Shown one piece after another: positions 52,984 through 60,793 of a stretch of 64,000 bases of DNA. Every line of letters starts with the position of its first letter. The stretch's first letter is position 1. The notes under the pieces were generated by a model that worked only from the letters and a program-made list of their open reading frames with translations, had not been told where the DNA came from and searched no databases. The position numbers were made by a program, and so were the translations under genes. The stretch comes from an uncultured Eggerthellaceae bacterium (GTDB lineage: Bacteria; Actinomycetota; Coriobacteriia; Coriobacteriales; Eggerthellaceae): assembly GCA_947626195.1 (NCBI GenBank), contig CANQRF010000006.1:20212-84211 (forward strand), given 5' to 3'.

Positions 52984-53660
52984 TTCTGCTGTTCCTCCAA
53001 AACCTTCTTGAAAGTGGCCGGCAGCTCCTGCACGACAAGCCTGTCTCCCAGGATGGGGGCGAGATCTTCTTTCCAGAAAACAGGGATTCTTTGAGCATGC
53101 GCCTGATCGGTCAGGGAATGCACCCATTCCGGTTCTGTGTGGACCTTGCGGCTCTGCGCGCCGGTCATGGTTCCGATGACAACCCAATCGATGTCGCGGA
53201 AATCAACCTCGCCCGGGTTATCGAAGAGCGGCTCGAACGTCACGTGATAATGCCGAGCGCGCACATTTTCTCGGAGCGCGTCGATCCGCCAAAGCTCCGA
53301 TCTTCTTGTCACCGTCACGACGAACCAGGCGTTTTCGAGATCGGTGTCTATGCCGAGGAGATCCGGCCGTTTGGAGAGGAAGAGAAACTGGTGCTGTGGG
53401 TTCTCCGCGATTTTCGCGAACACCTGCTCGATCCATTCCGCCTTCCAGCCGGCAAGATCGCTCATTCCGGTCAGCAGAAAGTTCTGGGGCCTTTCCTTTT
53501 CCATCAGCCGCAGCTTATTCGGGAAGAACTCAGGCCTTGAGAAGTCCTTCGTCATGTGGTAGCGCCGGACGTTGTTTCTCGCATAGCAGTAAGGGCAGCC
53601 CACCGTGCAGCCGATCACGAGGTTCATGTTCTGTATCTGGTCTTTGATGCAGATATACAT
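52953..53660 (-). CDS. Radical SAM protein (DUF5131-like; resembles 'mobile pair' radical SAM)
   Basis: About 235 residues. The cluster motif CTVGCPYCYAR (CxxxCxxC) is near residue 17, preceded by MNLVIG, with NFLLTGMSDL and FLFLSKRPDLL further on and TMTGAQSRKVHTEPEWV near the end. This resembles the radical SAM proteins that NCBI names as a mobile pair with a MarR regulator; the usual second radical SAM protein is not visible here. Reaction unknown. ATG 53660 starts two bases after the MarR stop with GAAGAGAAG upstream. Confidence 0.8.
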   Translation of the reverse strand: MYICIKDQIQNMNLVIGCTVGCPYCYARNNVRRYHMTKDFSRPEFFPNKLRLMEKERPQNFLLTGMSDLAGWKAEWIEQVFAKIAENPQHQFLFLSKRPDLLGIDTDLENAWFVVTVTRRSELWRIDALRENVRARHYHVTFEPLFDNPGEVDFRDIDWVVIGTMTGAQSRKVHTEPEWVHSLTDQAHAQRIPVFWKEDLAPILGDRLVVQELPATFKKVLEEQQKWRKSTAVRS

Positions 53661-53661
53661 G

Positions 53662-54093
53662 CTAGAGCTTCTCTTCCACGTTCGCGAGGACCCGTTTGAG
53701 AAAGCCCTCGAACTGCCGCACTTCATCATCGGAAAAGCCCTTGTAGTAAATCTCGCTTATTTCCCTCGTGACCTCGTCGTAGTCGTCCTCGAGCGCTTTT
53801 GCGCTCTCGGACAGGTAGATGAGCACTTTCCGCCGATCCGCATCGCCGCGGTCCCGCCGGACGAGGCCATTTGCCTCCATGCGGTCGAGCATGCTGGTGA
53901 GCGTCGTTGTGGCAAGCCCCGTCTCTTTGGAAAGCTCGCTGATGGGAATGCCGTCTTTCTGCCAAAGGACGTAGAGGATCCTCCCCTGCGGGCCGTTGAA
54001 GGCATCGATGTTCTTTTCACCTAATATGCGTTCAAAGATTCGCCCTCCGACTTGCTTGATCCTTGTGATGAGGAAGCCGCCTTGTGCATTCAT
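53662..54093 (-). CDS. MarR-family regulator of the radical SAM operon
   Basis: A 143-residue winged-helix regulator with GPQGRILYVLWQKDGIPISEL, LATTTLTSMLDRMEANGLV and the wing RRDRGDADRRKVLIYLS. It lies between the flavin reductase (5 bases upstream) and the radical SAM gene, forming one operon. It resembles the MarR proteins named as part of the radical SAM mobile pair system. Tandem repeats at 54650-54680 before the operon may be its operator. Confidence 0.88.
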   Translation of the reverse strand: MNAQGGFLITRIKQVGGRIFERILGEKNIDAFNGPQGRILYVLWQKDGIPISELSKETGLATTTLTSMLDRMEANGLVRRDRGDADRRKVLIYLSESAKALEDDYDEVTREISEIYYKGFSDDEVRQFEGFLKRVLANVEEKL

Positions 54094-54098
54094 TTCGG

Positions 54099-54602
54099 TT
54101 ACTTTTGCTGTGCTGCGGCAAACTCAGCATAGCCGTTCCAGCCGAAGACGGCGTCGACGTCTTCATCACCATAGACGCCCTTGACGTCGCAGAGATGAAC
54201 GACATGATCGTCTGCGTCCATCGTGTCGCAGACCGTCGCATGTATGAGAAGCTTGCAGGGAACGGGAGCTTTGATCGCCGTCCCTTCCACGTCCTGCATA
54301 TCCAGGCCGACCTGGGCGATCTTATCGGTGTCACGACCTGAGCACGTGCCGCAACCGATGAGGGTCCCGGTCAGCTCCACGCCGGGGATGGCAAGTACGA
54401 GTTCCTTCTTTTCGGCAAGCAGCTCCAAGCTATAGGCGCCCTTGTTCAGGGAGAACATGATTTTCCCGGGATCGGTGGAGGCGAAGGCCCAGAAAGCAAC
54501 GGTCGCAAGGTTAGTGCTGCCATCGGGTTTCTCGGTGCAGATCAGGGTCATGGAATTGGGAGAGGTGAATGCAGGGGCGCCGGCGATGGTGATTTGCTTC
54601 AT
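54099..54602 (-). CDS. Flavin reductase-like FMN-binding protein (flavoredoxin type)
   Basis: A 167-residue split-barrel flavoprotein. Family features are PNSMTLICTEKPDGSTNLATVAFW near the N-terminus, FSLNKGAYSLELL, and the central TLIGCGTCSGRDTDK. Such proteins bind FMN and transfer electrons in anaerobes. First gene of the operon with MarR and the radical SAM protein, so it may supply electrons to it (inference). AGGAGG precedes the ATG. Confidence 0.85.
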   Translation of the reverse strand: MKQITIAGAPAFTSPNSMTLICTEKPDGSTNLATVAFWAFASTDPGKIMFSLNKGAYSLELLAEKKELVLAIPGVELTGTLIGCGTCSGRDTDKIAQVGLDMQDVEGTAIKAPVPCKLLIHATVCDTMDADDHVVHLCDVKGVYGDEDVDAVFGWNGYAEFAAAQQK

Positions 54603-54649
54603 GGTGGAGACCTCCTCGGTTCTCGTTGGTTTTATGGCGGTAGAAGATT

Positions 54650-54680
54650 ATACTATAAGAAATAATACTATATAGAAATA
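54650..54680. promoter_or_regulatory. Tandem ATACTATA repeats in the flavin reductase promoter
   Basis: ATACTATAAGAAATA (54650-54664) is followed directly by ATACTATATAGAAATA (54665-54680). On the minus strand the block supplies TATAGTATAAT as a -10 region about 50 bases before the gene, so a bound MarR dimer pair would block transcription. Confidence 0.6.
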
Positions 54681-54822
54681 TCTGAAATAAAAGTAAACCA
54701 CTCTGTCATAACGTCGATGCAATTCGTTTAGTGGCCGGGAGGGTGTCGGCAAACTGCGGGGTCGGGCAGCCCAATAGACGCTATCTATTCATCTGTGATC
54801 CAGAGATTTGGAGCGCGTCAGT

Positions 54823-55224
54823 TTAAAGCTCTTCAGCAGAGCGAATGTATTCAACAGACTCCGTTTTTACGGTGGGTATGTGAATGAGCATGAGATAGAG
54901 CAAAAACACCGCGACGCAACCGAGAATAATCCAGACGATCGGCAGATGCACGAGGGCCGCGCTCACGCCCATGACGGCGTAAGAAATTGCGAGGATACGA
55001 ATTTTCGTTCCAAGTGGAATGCCGCCGGCTTCCTTAAAGGCTTGCACATAGTTTTTGTAGACCTTCGTCGACTGAATCCAGGCATGCAGCCGCGGTGAGG
55101 AGCGTGCAAATAAAAACGTTGCGAGCAGCAAAAGCGGCGTCGTCGGCAGAACGGGCACGAAGACGCCGATGCAGCCGAGTGCGGTGCAGAGCCACGCAAG
55201 TGCAAGCATAGCGATTCGTTTCAT
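54823..55224 (-). CDS. YbaN/DUF454-family inner membrane protein
   Basis: A 133-residue protein. It contains the DUF454 signature CIGVFVPVLPTTPLLLLATFLFARSSPR near the N-terminus and two further hydrophobic helices around residues 80-115. Function unknown. Start overlaps the MerR gene stop by four bases, so the two are cotranscribed. Confidence 0.85.
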   Translation of the reverse strand: MKRIAMLALAWLCTALGCIGVFVPVLPTTPLLLLATFLFARSSPRLHAWIQSTKVYKNYVQAFKEAGGIPLGTKIRILAISYAVMGVSAALVHLPIVWIILGCVAVFLLYLMLIHIPTVKTESVEYIRSAEEL

Positions 55225-55748
55225 AGGTCTCGCTCCTCCTCAGGCAGGGGATTGTTGGCATCGATTACGGATTGAATGTAAGTGGTCACCGAGCTGCTCA
55301 GTGCGTCGAATCCTTCGTGGGAACATGAATGGGGGAAAGTGCTGCCCATAACGAGGAATGAGGAGCTCACGTGCCCATCGGAAGTCGTTAAAAGCGCCCG
55401 TGCCCGTTCGGCAAAGTCTCGGTTGGAGGCGCTTGTGAGCGCTTGGAGCCGCTTGAAAAGATCATGAAACTCCGCCTCGACGGCCTCAAGACGGGCATCG
55501 ATGAGCTGGGCAACCGCCTCATTGGTGTCATATTCATCCAAGGTCTCGCGAATTTGGGAAAGCGTGAGTCCCAGATATTTCAGCACGAGAATCAGGTAGA
55601 GCTGCTGCTGCTCCTTCTGCGAATAGAGACGGAGATTGTTTGAGCCGCGCTCAGACGGTGATAAAAGCCCGAGTTGATCGTAATACTGCACGGCGCGCAG
55701 GGTGATGCCCACACTTTGCGCCAATTCTCCTGCAGTCATGTAGTCCAT
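55221..55748 (-). CDS. MerR-family regulator
   Basis: About 175 residues. The N-terminal winged helix reads MTAGELAQSVGITLRAVQYY then LGLLSPSERGSNNLRLYS, with a coiled-coil dimerisation helix at about 75-115. The C-terminal region of about 70 residues has no recognised ligand domain. ATG at 55748 is preferred; another is three codons downstream. Forms an operon with ybaN. Confidence 0.85.
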   Translation of the reverse strand: MDYMTAGELAQSVGITLRAVQYYDQLGLLSPSERGSNNLRLYSQKEQQQLYLILVLKYLGLTLSQIRETLDEYDTNEAVAQLIDARLEAVEAEFHDLFKRLQALTSASNRDFAERARALLTTSDGHVSSSFLVMGSTFPHSCSHEGFDALSSSVTTYIQSVIDANNPLPEEERDL

Positions 55749-55924
55749 AGAATATGTCTCGCTTCGCCTTGATGCTCTCGGGTGGGGCGCTCGTTCCATT
55801 CGTCGCAACGACACGATATGATAAGAACCCCGCCCAGTCCACAACTTGCATGGCATACTATACAGGGCGACGTAACGTCGCCGTCAATCATAGTTGCGAT
55901 GAGACAGTGGTTTTTAGATGAAAA

Positions 55925-56085
55925 GAAGAAGAGGGCCTCAAACTTTTTATCCAAGGCAATGCATAAAACGAGAGCGAGTTTGGCGGTGGGATTGAACTGC
56001 CCCGTCTCGATGGAGCTAATTGTGTTTCGGGACACGTCGACCATTTCGGCCAATTGGCGAAATTTTCAATTCCACCCGGGCTGAA
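55925..56085 (-). pseudogene. Decayed copy of an XRE regulator gene
   Basis: The minus strand encodes MAEMVDVSRNTISSIETGQF then NPTAKLALVLCIALDKKFEA, almost identical to the intact XRE regulator at 59464. The upstream part is shifted out of frame by a few missing bases between GAAAATTTCG and CCAATTGG, and the normal stop is lost. It is a non-functional paralogue; the partner membrane protein gene is absent here. Confidence 0.8.
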
Positions 56086-56218
56086 GGCAACAGTGCTGAG
56101 TTTTACCATTCTTTTGTCTGTGGAGTTTCCGGCTTGGCTTTTTTGTCGCGAATGCTTCCCGTTGAAAACCTCATCAGTGGCGGCGGCAAGAGTGCTCTGC
56201 GGCTCTTACCATCAATAA

Positions 56219-56974
56219 CTAGGCTTTGATCCATGCGCCGTTTTGCGGAACGCGTACTTGCGTCAATCCCTTCTTCTGAACAAAGTTCTTTATATCGGCG
56301 CTCGTCAGCAGGGCATGGTTGACGCTGTCGAGATGCGTGGCTATCACAAGTGCATCCGGAGCTGCTCTGCATACTGCTTCCAAATCGGAAAGATCCATGA
56401 TAAGACGCCCGCCAGGCGTTGTGGCTTCGCAGCAATTCAGCACGATAACGTCTGGCCAGTAATTCTCAATGGTCCGTGCAACGCTTGGGCAATAGACGGT
56501 ATCTCCGGCAATATAGAGCGTCTTTTCCTCTCCGCTTAAAACATACCCGCTGCTGCATCCCATGTCATTTGCGACGGTTTCGCTATCGCCATGGATCGCG
56601 GGCACCCTTGTTATCGTCATAGATCCGACGCGCAGGCGATCATTTTCAAAAGTCGTAACATCATGAAATCCCATCGAGATCGCTTCCTGCATGTCGTCGT
56701 CATTTTGAACGACAACCTTGATCCCTTTTGGCAAATGATCTTCAGTGAAATGGTCGGGGTGAATATGCGTCACAAGGCAAAAATCGACATCGTGGAGAAC
56801 TGCTTCTGGAGGGAACGGTAGATCGTTCAACGGATTTCGCATTCCGTTCATTTCTGGCTTCACCGCTTTTGCTGAGAAGCCGGTGCCCTTATCTTGAAGC
56901 CAAGGGTCAAGGAGTATCGTTTGACCGCAATAGTCAATTTTGAGCGTGGCATTTCGTATCTGCTGAATTTTCAT
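56219..56974 (-). CDS. Metallo-beta-lactamase-fold hydrolase (UlaG-like)
   Basis: About 251 residues. The metal motif THIHPDHF (HxHxDH) is near residue 70; further ligand positions appear in AIHGDSE, YIAGDTVY and IATHLDS. The beginning, KIQQIRNATLKIDYCGQTILLDP, is typical of UlaG-like and related hydrolases. Substrate unknown. ATG 56974 follows GGAGGCAGC. It stands alone; the 383-base gap upstream contains a decayed stretch and DUF4143 repeats. Confidence 0.88.
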   Translation of the reverse strand: MKIQQIRNATLKIDYCGQTILLDPWLQDKGTGFSAKAVKPEMNGMRNPLNDLPFPPEAVLHDVDFCLVTHIHPDHFTEDHLPKGIKVVVQNDDDMQEAISMGFHDVTTFENDRLRVGSMTITRVPAIHGDSETVANDMGCSSGYVLSGEEKTLYIAGDTVYCPSVARTIENYWPDVIVLNCCEATTPGGRLIMDLSDLEAVCRAAPDALVIATHLDSVNHALLTSADIKNFVQKKGLTQVRVPQNGAWIKA

Positions 56975-57314
56975 AGTGCTGCCTCCATCCGATTCGCATT
57001 CAAGATAAACGACTTCGCGCCGGTGCGCCATTCCATCTCGGATGCGCGTACGAAAAATGAATGTTCCCAATTTACCGTATAAGATAGTCAGGTTGACGAA
57101 GTTTCTTTGATTGCGCTAGAGATTCCCTATGACAATGTCTTGAGAAAATCCGGACTTAAGGGTAGCGAGATTGTCAGCGATGGAAGCGAGGTTGACTCAT
57201 TGAAAGATAAAATCTCTGATCTCGCAGCATAGCCATTGTTGCCCGTTGTGCCCTGAGACGTAAAAACATAACGATCGCTAAAAGTTGGTTTTTGGGACTC
57301 ATCTGACCATAACT

Positions 57315-57362
57315 GCTATGACTTTTGCGGTTATATGGACTATTTTTGCCATGACTTTTGCG
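57315..57362 (+). repeat. Two repeats at 33-bp spacing before a broken DUF4143 gene (locus D)
   Basis: GCTATGACTTTTGCG (57315-57329) and GCCATGACTTTTGCG (57348-57362) lie 33 bases apart. A weaker third match is just upstream around 57300. The second copy abuts the surviving coding fragment. The sequence is unrelated to the other DUF4143 arrays. Confidence 0.75.
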
Positions 57363-57729
57363 TTCCTCGCGCCTTATGGGTGATACCGACATCGAGATTT
57401 TGAACGGAAGGCCAAGCATCAACTTCGGGTCCATCTTTGAAAATGTCGCGGCGCAGGAGTTCAAGGCCCATGGTTTCGAACTTCACTACTATAATTCGCG
57501 GAGGATAGGGGAAATCGATTTTGTCCTCCAAGACGCAAGGGGCGAGATTGTCCTTTGCGAGATAAAGTCGGGGAAGGACTAACAAAGGCACGGCGCTCTC
57601 AACGACCTGCTAAATACGCCGAACTATGAGTTTGGGAGCTGTTACGTGTTCTGCGAAGACAATATGAGGGTCAAGGATCGTATCACCTATCTTCCTGTTT
57701 ATATGCTCGGAATGATTACCGTTGCTTAG
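57358..57729 (+). pseudogene. DUF4143 C-terminal remnant (locus D)
   Basis: Only the C-terminal nuclease-like part survives: FGSIFENVAAQEFKAHGFEL, IGEIDFVLQD, CEIKSGKD, then a TAA stop at 57580, then the same frame continues QRHGALNDLLNTPNYEFG to a second stop at 57729. Family proteins usually have Tyr after EIKSGKD, so one base change probably made the stop. The whole ATPase part is missing, and the fragment is fused almost directly to the repeats, which suggests an internal deletion. Confidence 0.85.
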
Positions 57730-57909
57730 CGTGCGCCATTACGATTCGTCGGCAAAGCGCTTCGGTGAAATGCCACGCTTTCACGCTGCCTACGCAAAAG
57801 ATAATGCGTGAGTTGGGGCTCGTCAGATAGAAGCGAAGATGATATCACCACAGGAAAGGAAGCTCAATGCGATGCTCGGTATGGCTGCAAGTGGTTTCCC
57901 TACAAAACC

Positions 57910-57978
57910 AAAACGGTCCAACTCCTAAAACAAAAACGGTCCAACTCCTAAAACAAAAACGGTCCAACTCCTAAAACG
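57910..57978 (+). repeat. Three perfect 23-bp tandem repeats before DUF4143 locus C
   Basis: AAAACGGTCCAACTCCTAAA plus ACA occurs three times, starting at 57910, 57933 and 57956, with units 1 and 2 identical and unit 3 differing only at its end. The array lies about 100 bases upstream of the ATPase start. The period equals that of locus A, but the sequence differs completely. Confidence 0.9.
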
Positions 57979-58079
57979 CCCTGCTCAGCGCTATACTATT
58001 GCAAGAGAGAAAAACCTTTAACCACGAGGAATTCGCTCGTGGCAAATGCTGGAAAACCGTTTTGAAGCAAAAGGTCGCT

Positions 58080-59375
58080 ATGACACGAAAGATGCCCATA
58101 CTTCCCGACGACGGCTATCTGCCGCGCGTTGCTGATTCGGCTTTGCGTGAAACGCTCAAAGCCTCGGGTGCGGTGCTGATCAAAGGCCCTAAATGGTGCG
58201 GGAAGACCGCTACGGGGCAGCGCCAGTCGGCAAGTCAGGTCTTCATGCAAGACCCCGATCAGAGCTCGTCGCTCCTCGCGCTCGCAGAATCGAAGCCCTC
58301 GGTGCTCTTGGAAGGAGAGAAGCCGAGGCTTATCGACGAATGGCAGATGGCACCTCAGCTATGGGACGCCGTTCGTTTTTATATTGACAGAACCCACGTT
58401 AAGGGGCAGTTCATACTAACCGGATCGGCTACTCCCCGAATCGCGCCGACACATTCCGGGGTGGGGCGAATCGCCCGCCTCTTCATGCGAACGATGTCGC
58501 TTTAAGAGACCGGAGAATCCAATGCCGCCGTGTCTCTTGCGAGGCTGTTCGACGGCGATGATGCGTATGACGATCGCTTTGGCGCGATTGCCGATTTTGA
58601 TATTGAAGATGTGGCCTTCGCAGTTTGCCGGGGCGGCTGGCCAGAGGCGGTTATCGAGCCTGACGATGCGATCGCCCTTCGCTATGCCCGGCTCTATGTT
58701 GATGAGCTGCTCGATTCCGACATCGAGCAGATGGACGGCATCCGCCGCAATGCCTTGTGGATGCGCCAAATCATGACATCCTACGCACGCAACATCTCAA
58801 CGGAAGCATCGCTCACCACGATCAGCGCCGATATGCAGGGCGAGCCTCCTTCCGACCCAACCGTCTCCGATTACGTCGATGCGCTCGAGCGGGCTTGCGT
58901 GATCGAGGACATGCGGGCTTGGAACCCCCGCTTGCGCTCGAAGACCGCGATTCGCACAAGCCCCACGCGGCATTTCACCGATCCATCGTTGGCGGCGGCC
59001 CTGCTTGGCGCCACGCCCCAAAGCCTGCTTCGGGATTTTGAAACGTTCGGACTGCTTTTCGAATCGCTCTGCGTTCATGACCTGCGCGTGTATGTGAGCG
59101 CATTGGGTGGCGACGTCTTCCACTATCGCGACAAGACAGGGCTCGAGTCCGATGCCGTCATCGTCTTAAGCGACGGCCGGTGGGCTCCCGTGGAAGTGAA
59201 GATGGGGCAAAGCGAAATCGATCTCGCGACGCAGCATTTGCACAAGATCGAGGGCCGCGTCGATACGGACAAACTCGGCGCGCCGTCGTTTCTCATGGTG
59301 CTCACCGCAACGGCAACCGCCTATCGGCGAGACGACGGCGTGCTCGTCGTGCCTCTTGCCTGTCTCGCTCCTTAG
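58080..59375 (+). pseudogene. AAA+/DUF4143 ATPase gene broken by an in-frame TAA (locus C)
   Basis: The first part (58080-58505) has Walker A GPKWCGKTATG and Walker B RLIDEWQMAPQLWD, then TGSATP and MRTMSL before TAA at 58503. The same frame continues ETGESNAAVSLARLFDG to the normal end at 59375, including HYRDKTGLESDAVIVL and VEVKMGQ. In relatives the position after MSL is aromatic, so a TAT or TAC codon probably became TAA. Re-initiation at GTG 58530 after GGAG could still yield the second half. Apart from this stop the gene looks intact. Confidence 0.85.
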
Positions 59376-59463
59376 ATCTATGCAGAAAGAACGGAGAATG
59401 ACCGCTGGCGCACCGGATCTGGCCTATGTGCCTTGTAAGGGTAAAAGAAGATCTGCTTGCTAA

Positions 59464-59670
59464 TCAGAAGTAAAATAAGTCTTCGAATTTCTTATCCAAG
59501 GCAATGCATAGGACGAGGGCGAGTTTGGCAGTGGGATTGAACTGCCCCGTCTCGATGGAGCTGATTGTATTCCTGGACACACCGACCATTTCGGCCAATT
59601 GGCTCTGCGATATCTTCAGCTCCGCCCGCGCCTCTTTGAGGCGGTTCTTCAATATGAGCTTATCGTCCAT
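59464..59670 (-). CDS. Small XRE-family regulator
   Basis: A 68-residue helix-turn-helix protein: RLKEARAELKISQSQLAEMV then SRNTISSIETGQFNPTAKLA, typical of the YgzD/XRE small regulators. ATG 59670 has TGAGGCGG upstream; a GTG three codons earlier is an alternative. It directly follows the DUF6442-like membrane protein gene and shares its promoter. A broken paralogue is at 55925. Confidence 0.9.
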   Translation of the reverse strand: MDDKLILKNRLKEARAELKISQSQLAEMVGVSRNTISSIETGQFNPTAKLALVLCIALDKKFEDLFYF

Positions 59671-59683
59671 ATCGTCCACCGCC

Positions 59684-60022
59684 TCAGAGGATCGCAGGCG
59701 ATGCGATGAGATTGTAGATATGATACCCCGCGCTCACTGCGACGATCGCCGTATAGGCAATCGCTATCGGGAGCTCGCGCCTGCGGCCCAGCTTGACGTA
59801 TTTCACCCAGGATGCGGCCATGCACGGGCTGAAGACAAGTGCCCACATCCCCCAGTTTTGGCCGCCGCCCACGAAGATCTGCACGGAGAAGAAGACCACG
59901 GCGAGGACCGCCATCGCGATAATCCCGCATGAGTTTGCCTGTTTCAGCACCTCGATTTCATAGACGTCTTTGTTTCTGTTCTCGGCTCTGCTTTTCGCCA
60001 ATACTTCTTCCTTGTTCATCAT
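59684..60022 (-). CDS. DUF6442-like membrane protein
   Basis: A 112-residue protein with a charged N-terminus (NKEEVLAKSRAENRNKDVYE) and three or four hydrophobic helices. This matches the small membrane proteins paired with an XRE regulator in many Firmicutes and Actinobacteria (DUF6442). Function unknown. It is the first gene of the two-gene operon; the promoter at 60067-60095 overlaps a repeated operator. Confidence 0.75.
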   Translation of the reverse strand: MMNKEEVLAKSRAENRNKDVYEIEVLKQANSCGIIAMAVLAVVFFSVQIFVGGGQNWGMWALVFSPCMAASWVKYVKLGRRRELPIAIAYTAIVAVSAGYHIYNLIASPAIL

Positions 60023-60041
60023 GGGAACCCCTAATCTGTAT

Positions 60042-60095
60042 TGCCAAGTTTTCTTTGCATATCTTCATTAAAGTTCTGCCAAGTTTACTTGTCAA
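60042..60095 (-). promoter_or_regulatory. Promoter with overlapping operator repeats for the membrane protein-XRE operon
   Basis: On the minus strand TTGACA (60090-60095) and TTTAAT (60067-60072) are 17 bases apart, an excellent promoter. TGCCAAGTTTACTT (60077-60090) lies in its spacer and TGCCAAGTTTTCTT (60042-60055) just downstream; a weaker copy is at 60102-60115. Autorepression by the XRE protein is the simplest reading. The rest of the 250-base gap (60023-60272) holds no gene. Confidence 0.8.
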
Positions 60096-60272
60096 TAATA
60101 CTGTCGGGTTTTCTTGGATTCTTAGGTTTTGACCGTGTATGCGAAAAGCAAACAACGTTTCCTTGTTTAGAACCAAAAGAGCAAAAAGGGGAGGTGTATA
60201 ACGTTTGCGCACCGAGTAGGAGAAATATCTTTTGGGCAGGTTTTCATGCCGGTGTGCACTCCCGCATTCCGC

Positions 60273-60793
60273 CTATCTGTTGGCTTCTTCGGCGCCTCCT
60301 TCAGGCAGTTGTTCGATTGCCTTTACTTCTAAAAGGAACTGGTCGAAGTCGCTTTGGAAAGCGCGATCCTGCTTGATGCGGGACTTCTCGAACTCAGCGA
60401 GAGCGTGGTCATGGGCGATCTCTGCGGATATGGTTCCCGCATTTTCCATTTCCTGAACTGCACCGCCCGCTGAGAGTCGACTTTGTTGCCGACGGCGATA
60501 TTGGCTGAAAGGTTGTAGTGGCTTGTTTCATACACCTTACCGTCAGCAGCAGTTATTCGAAATTTTCGAATAACTGAATCCTCGTCTATTTCGCCATCTC
60601 GAAATAGTTTTTTGATGTGGTAGTTGATCGTATTCGTACCAACGTCATAGAGCACACCCATCATCTTTTGGGTGAGCCACACATTCTCGTCGGCATAGAC
60701 GGCGTTGACGTCGCCGTCGCCTGTGGCGGTGATGAAAGTAAGGTACTCAGCAGCGCTCGAACGAATGATGTCCACATTCTTCTTATTTTGCAT
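60273..60793 (-). pseudogene. RhuM-family gene with internal deletion and frameshift
   Basis: The N-terminal part is clearly RhuM: NVWLTQKMMGVLYDVGTNTI, EDSVIRKFRITAADGKVYET then HYNLSANIAVGNKVDSQRAV and QFRKW. The normal length is over 300 residues. Here about 150 middle residues are missing, and the real C-terminus, HALAEFEKSRIKQDRAFQSD then FDQFLLEVK, resumes in a different frame to a stop at 60273. It starts directly at the stop codon of the nucleotidyltransferase gene. Confidence 0.82.

Noticed and set aside
57910..57978. CRISPR array
   Set aside because: The units are head-to-tail without unique spacers, only three are present, and no cas gene is in the window. The same holds for the arrays at 2701 and 39575.
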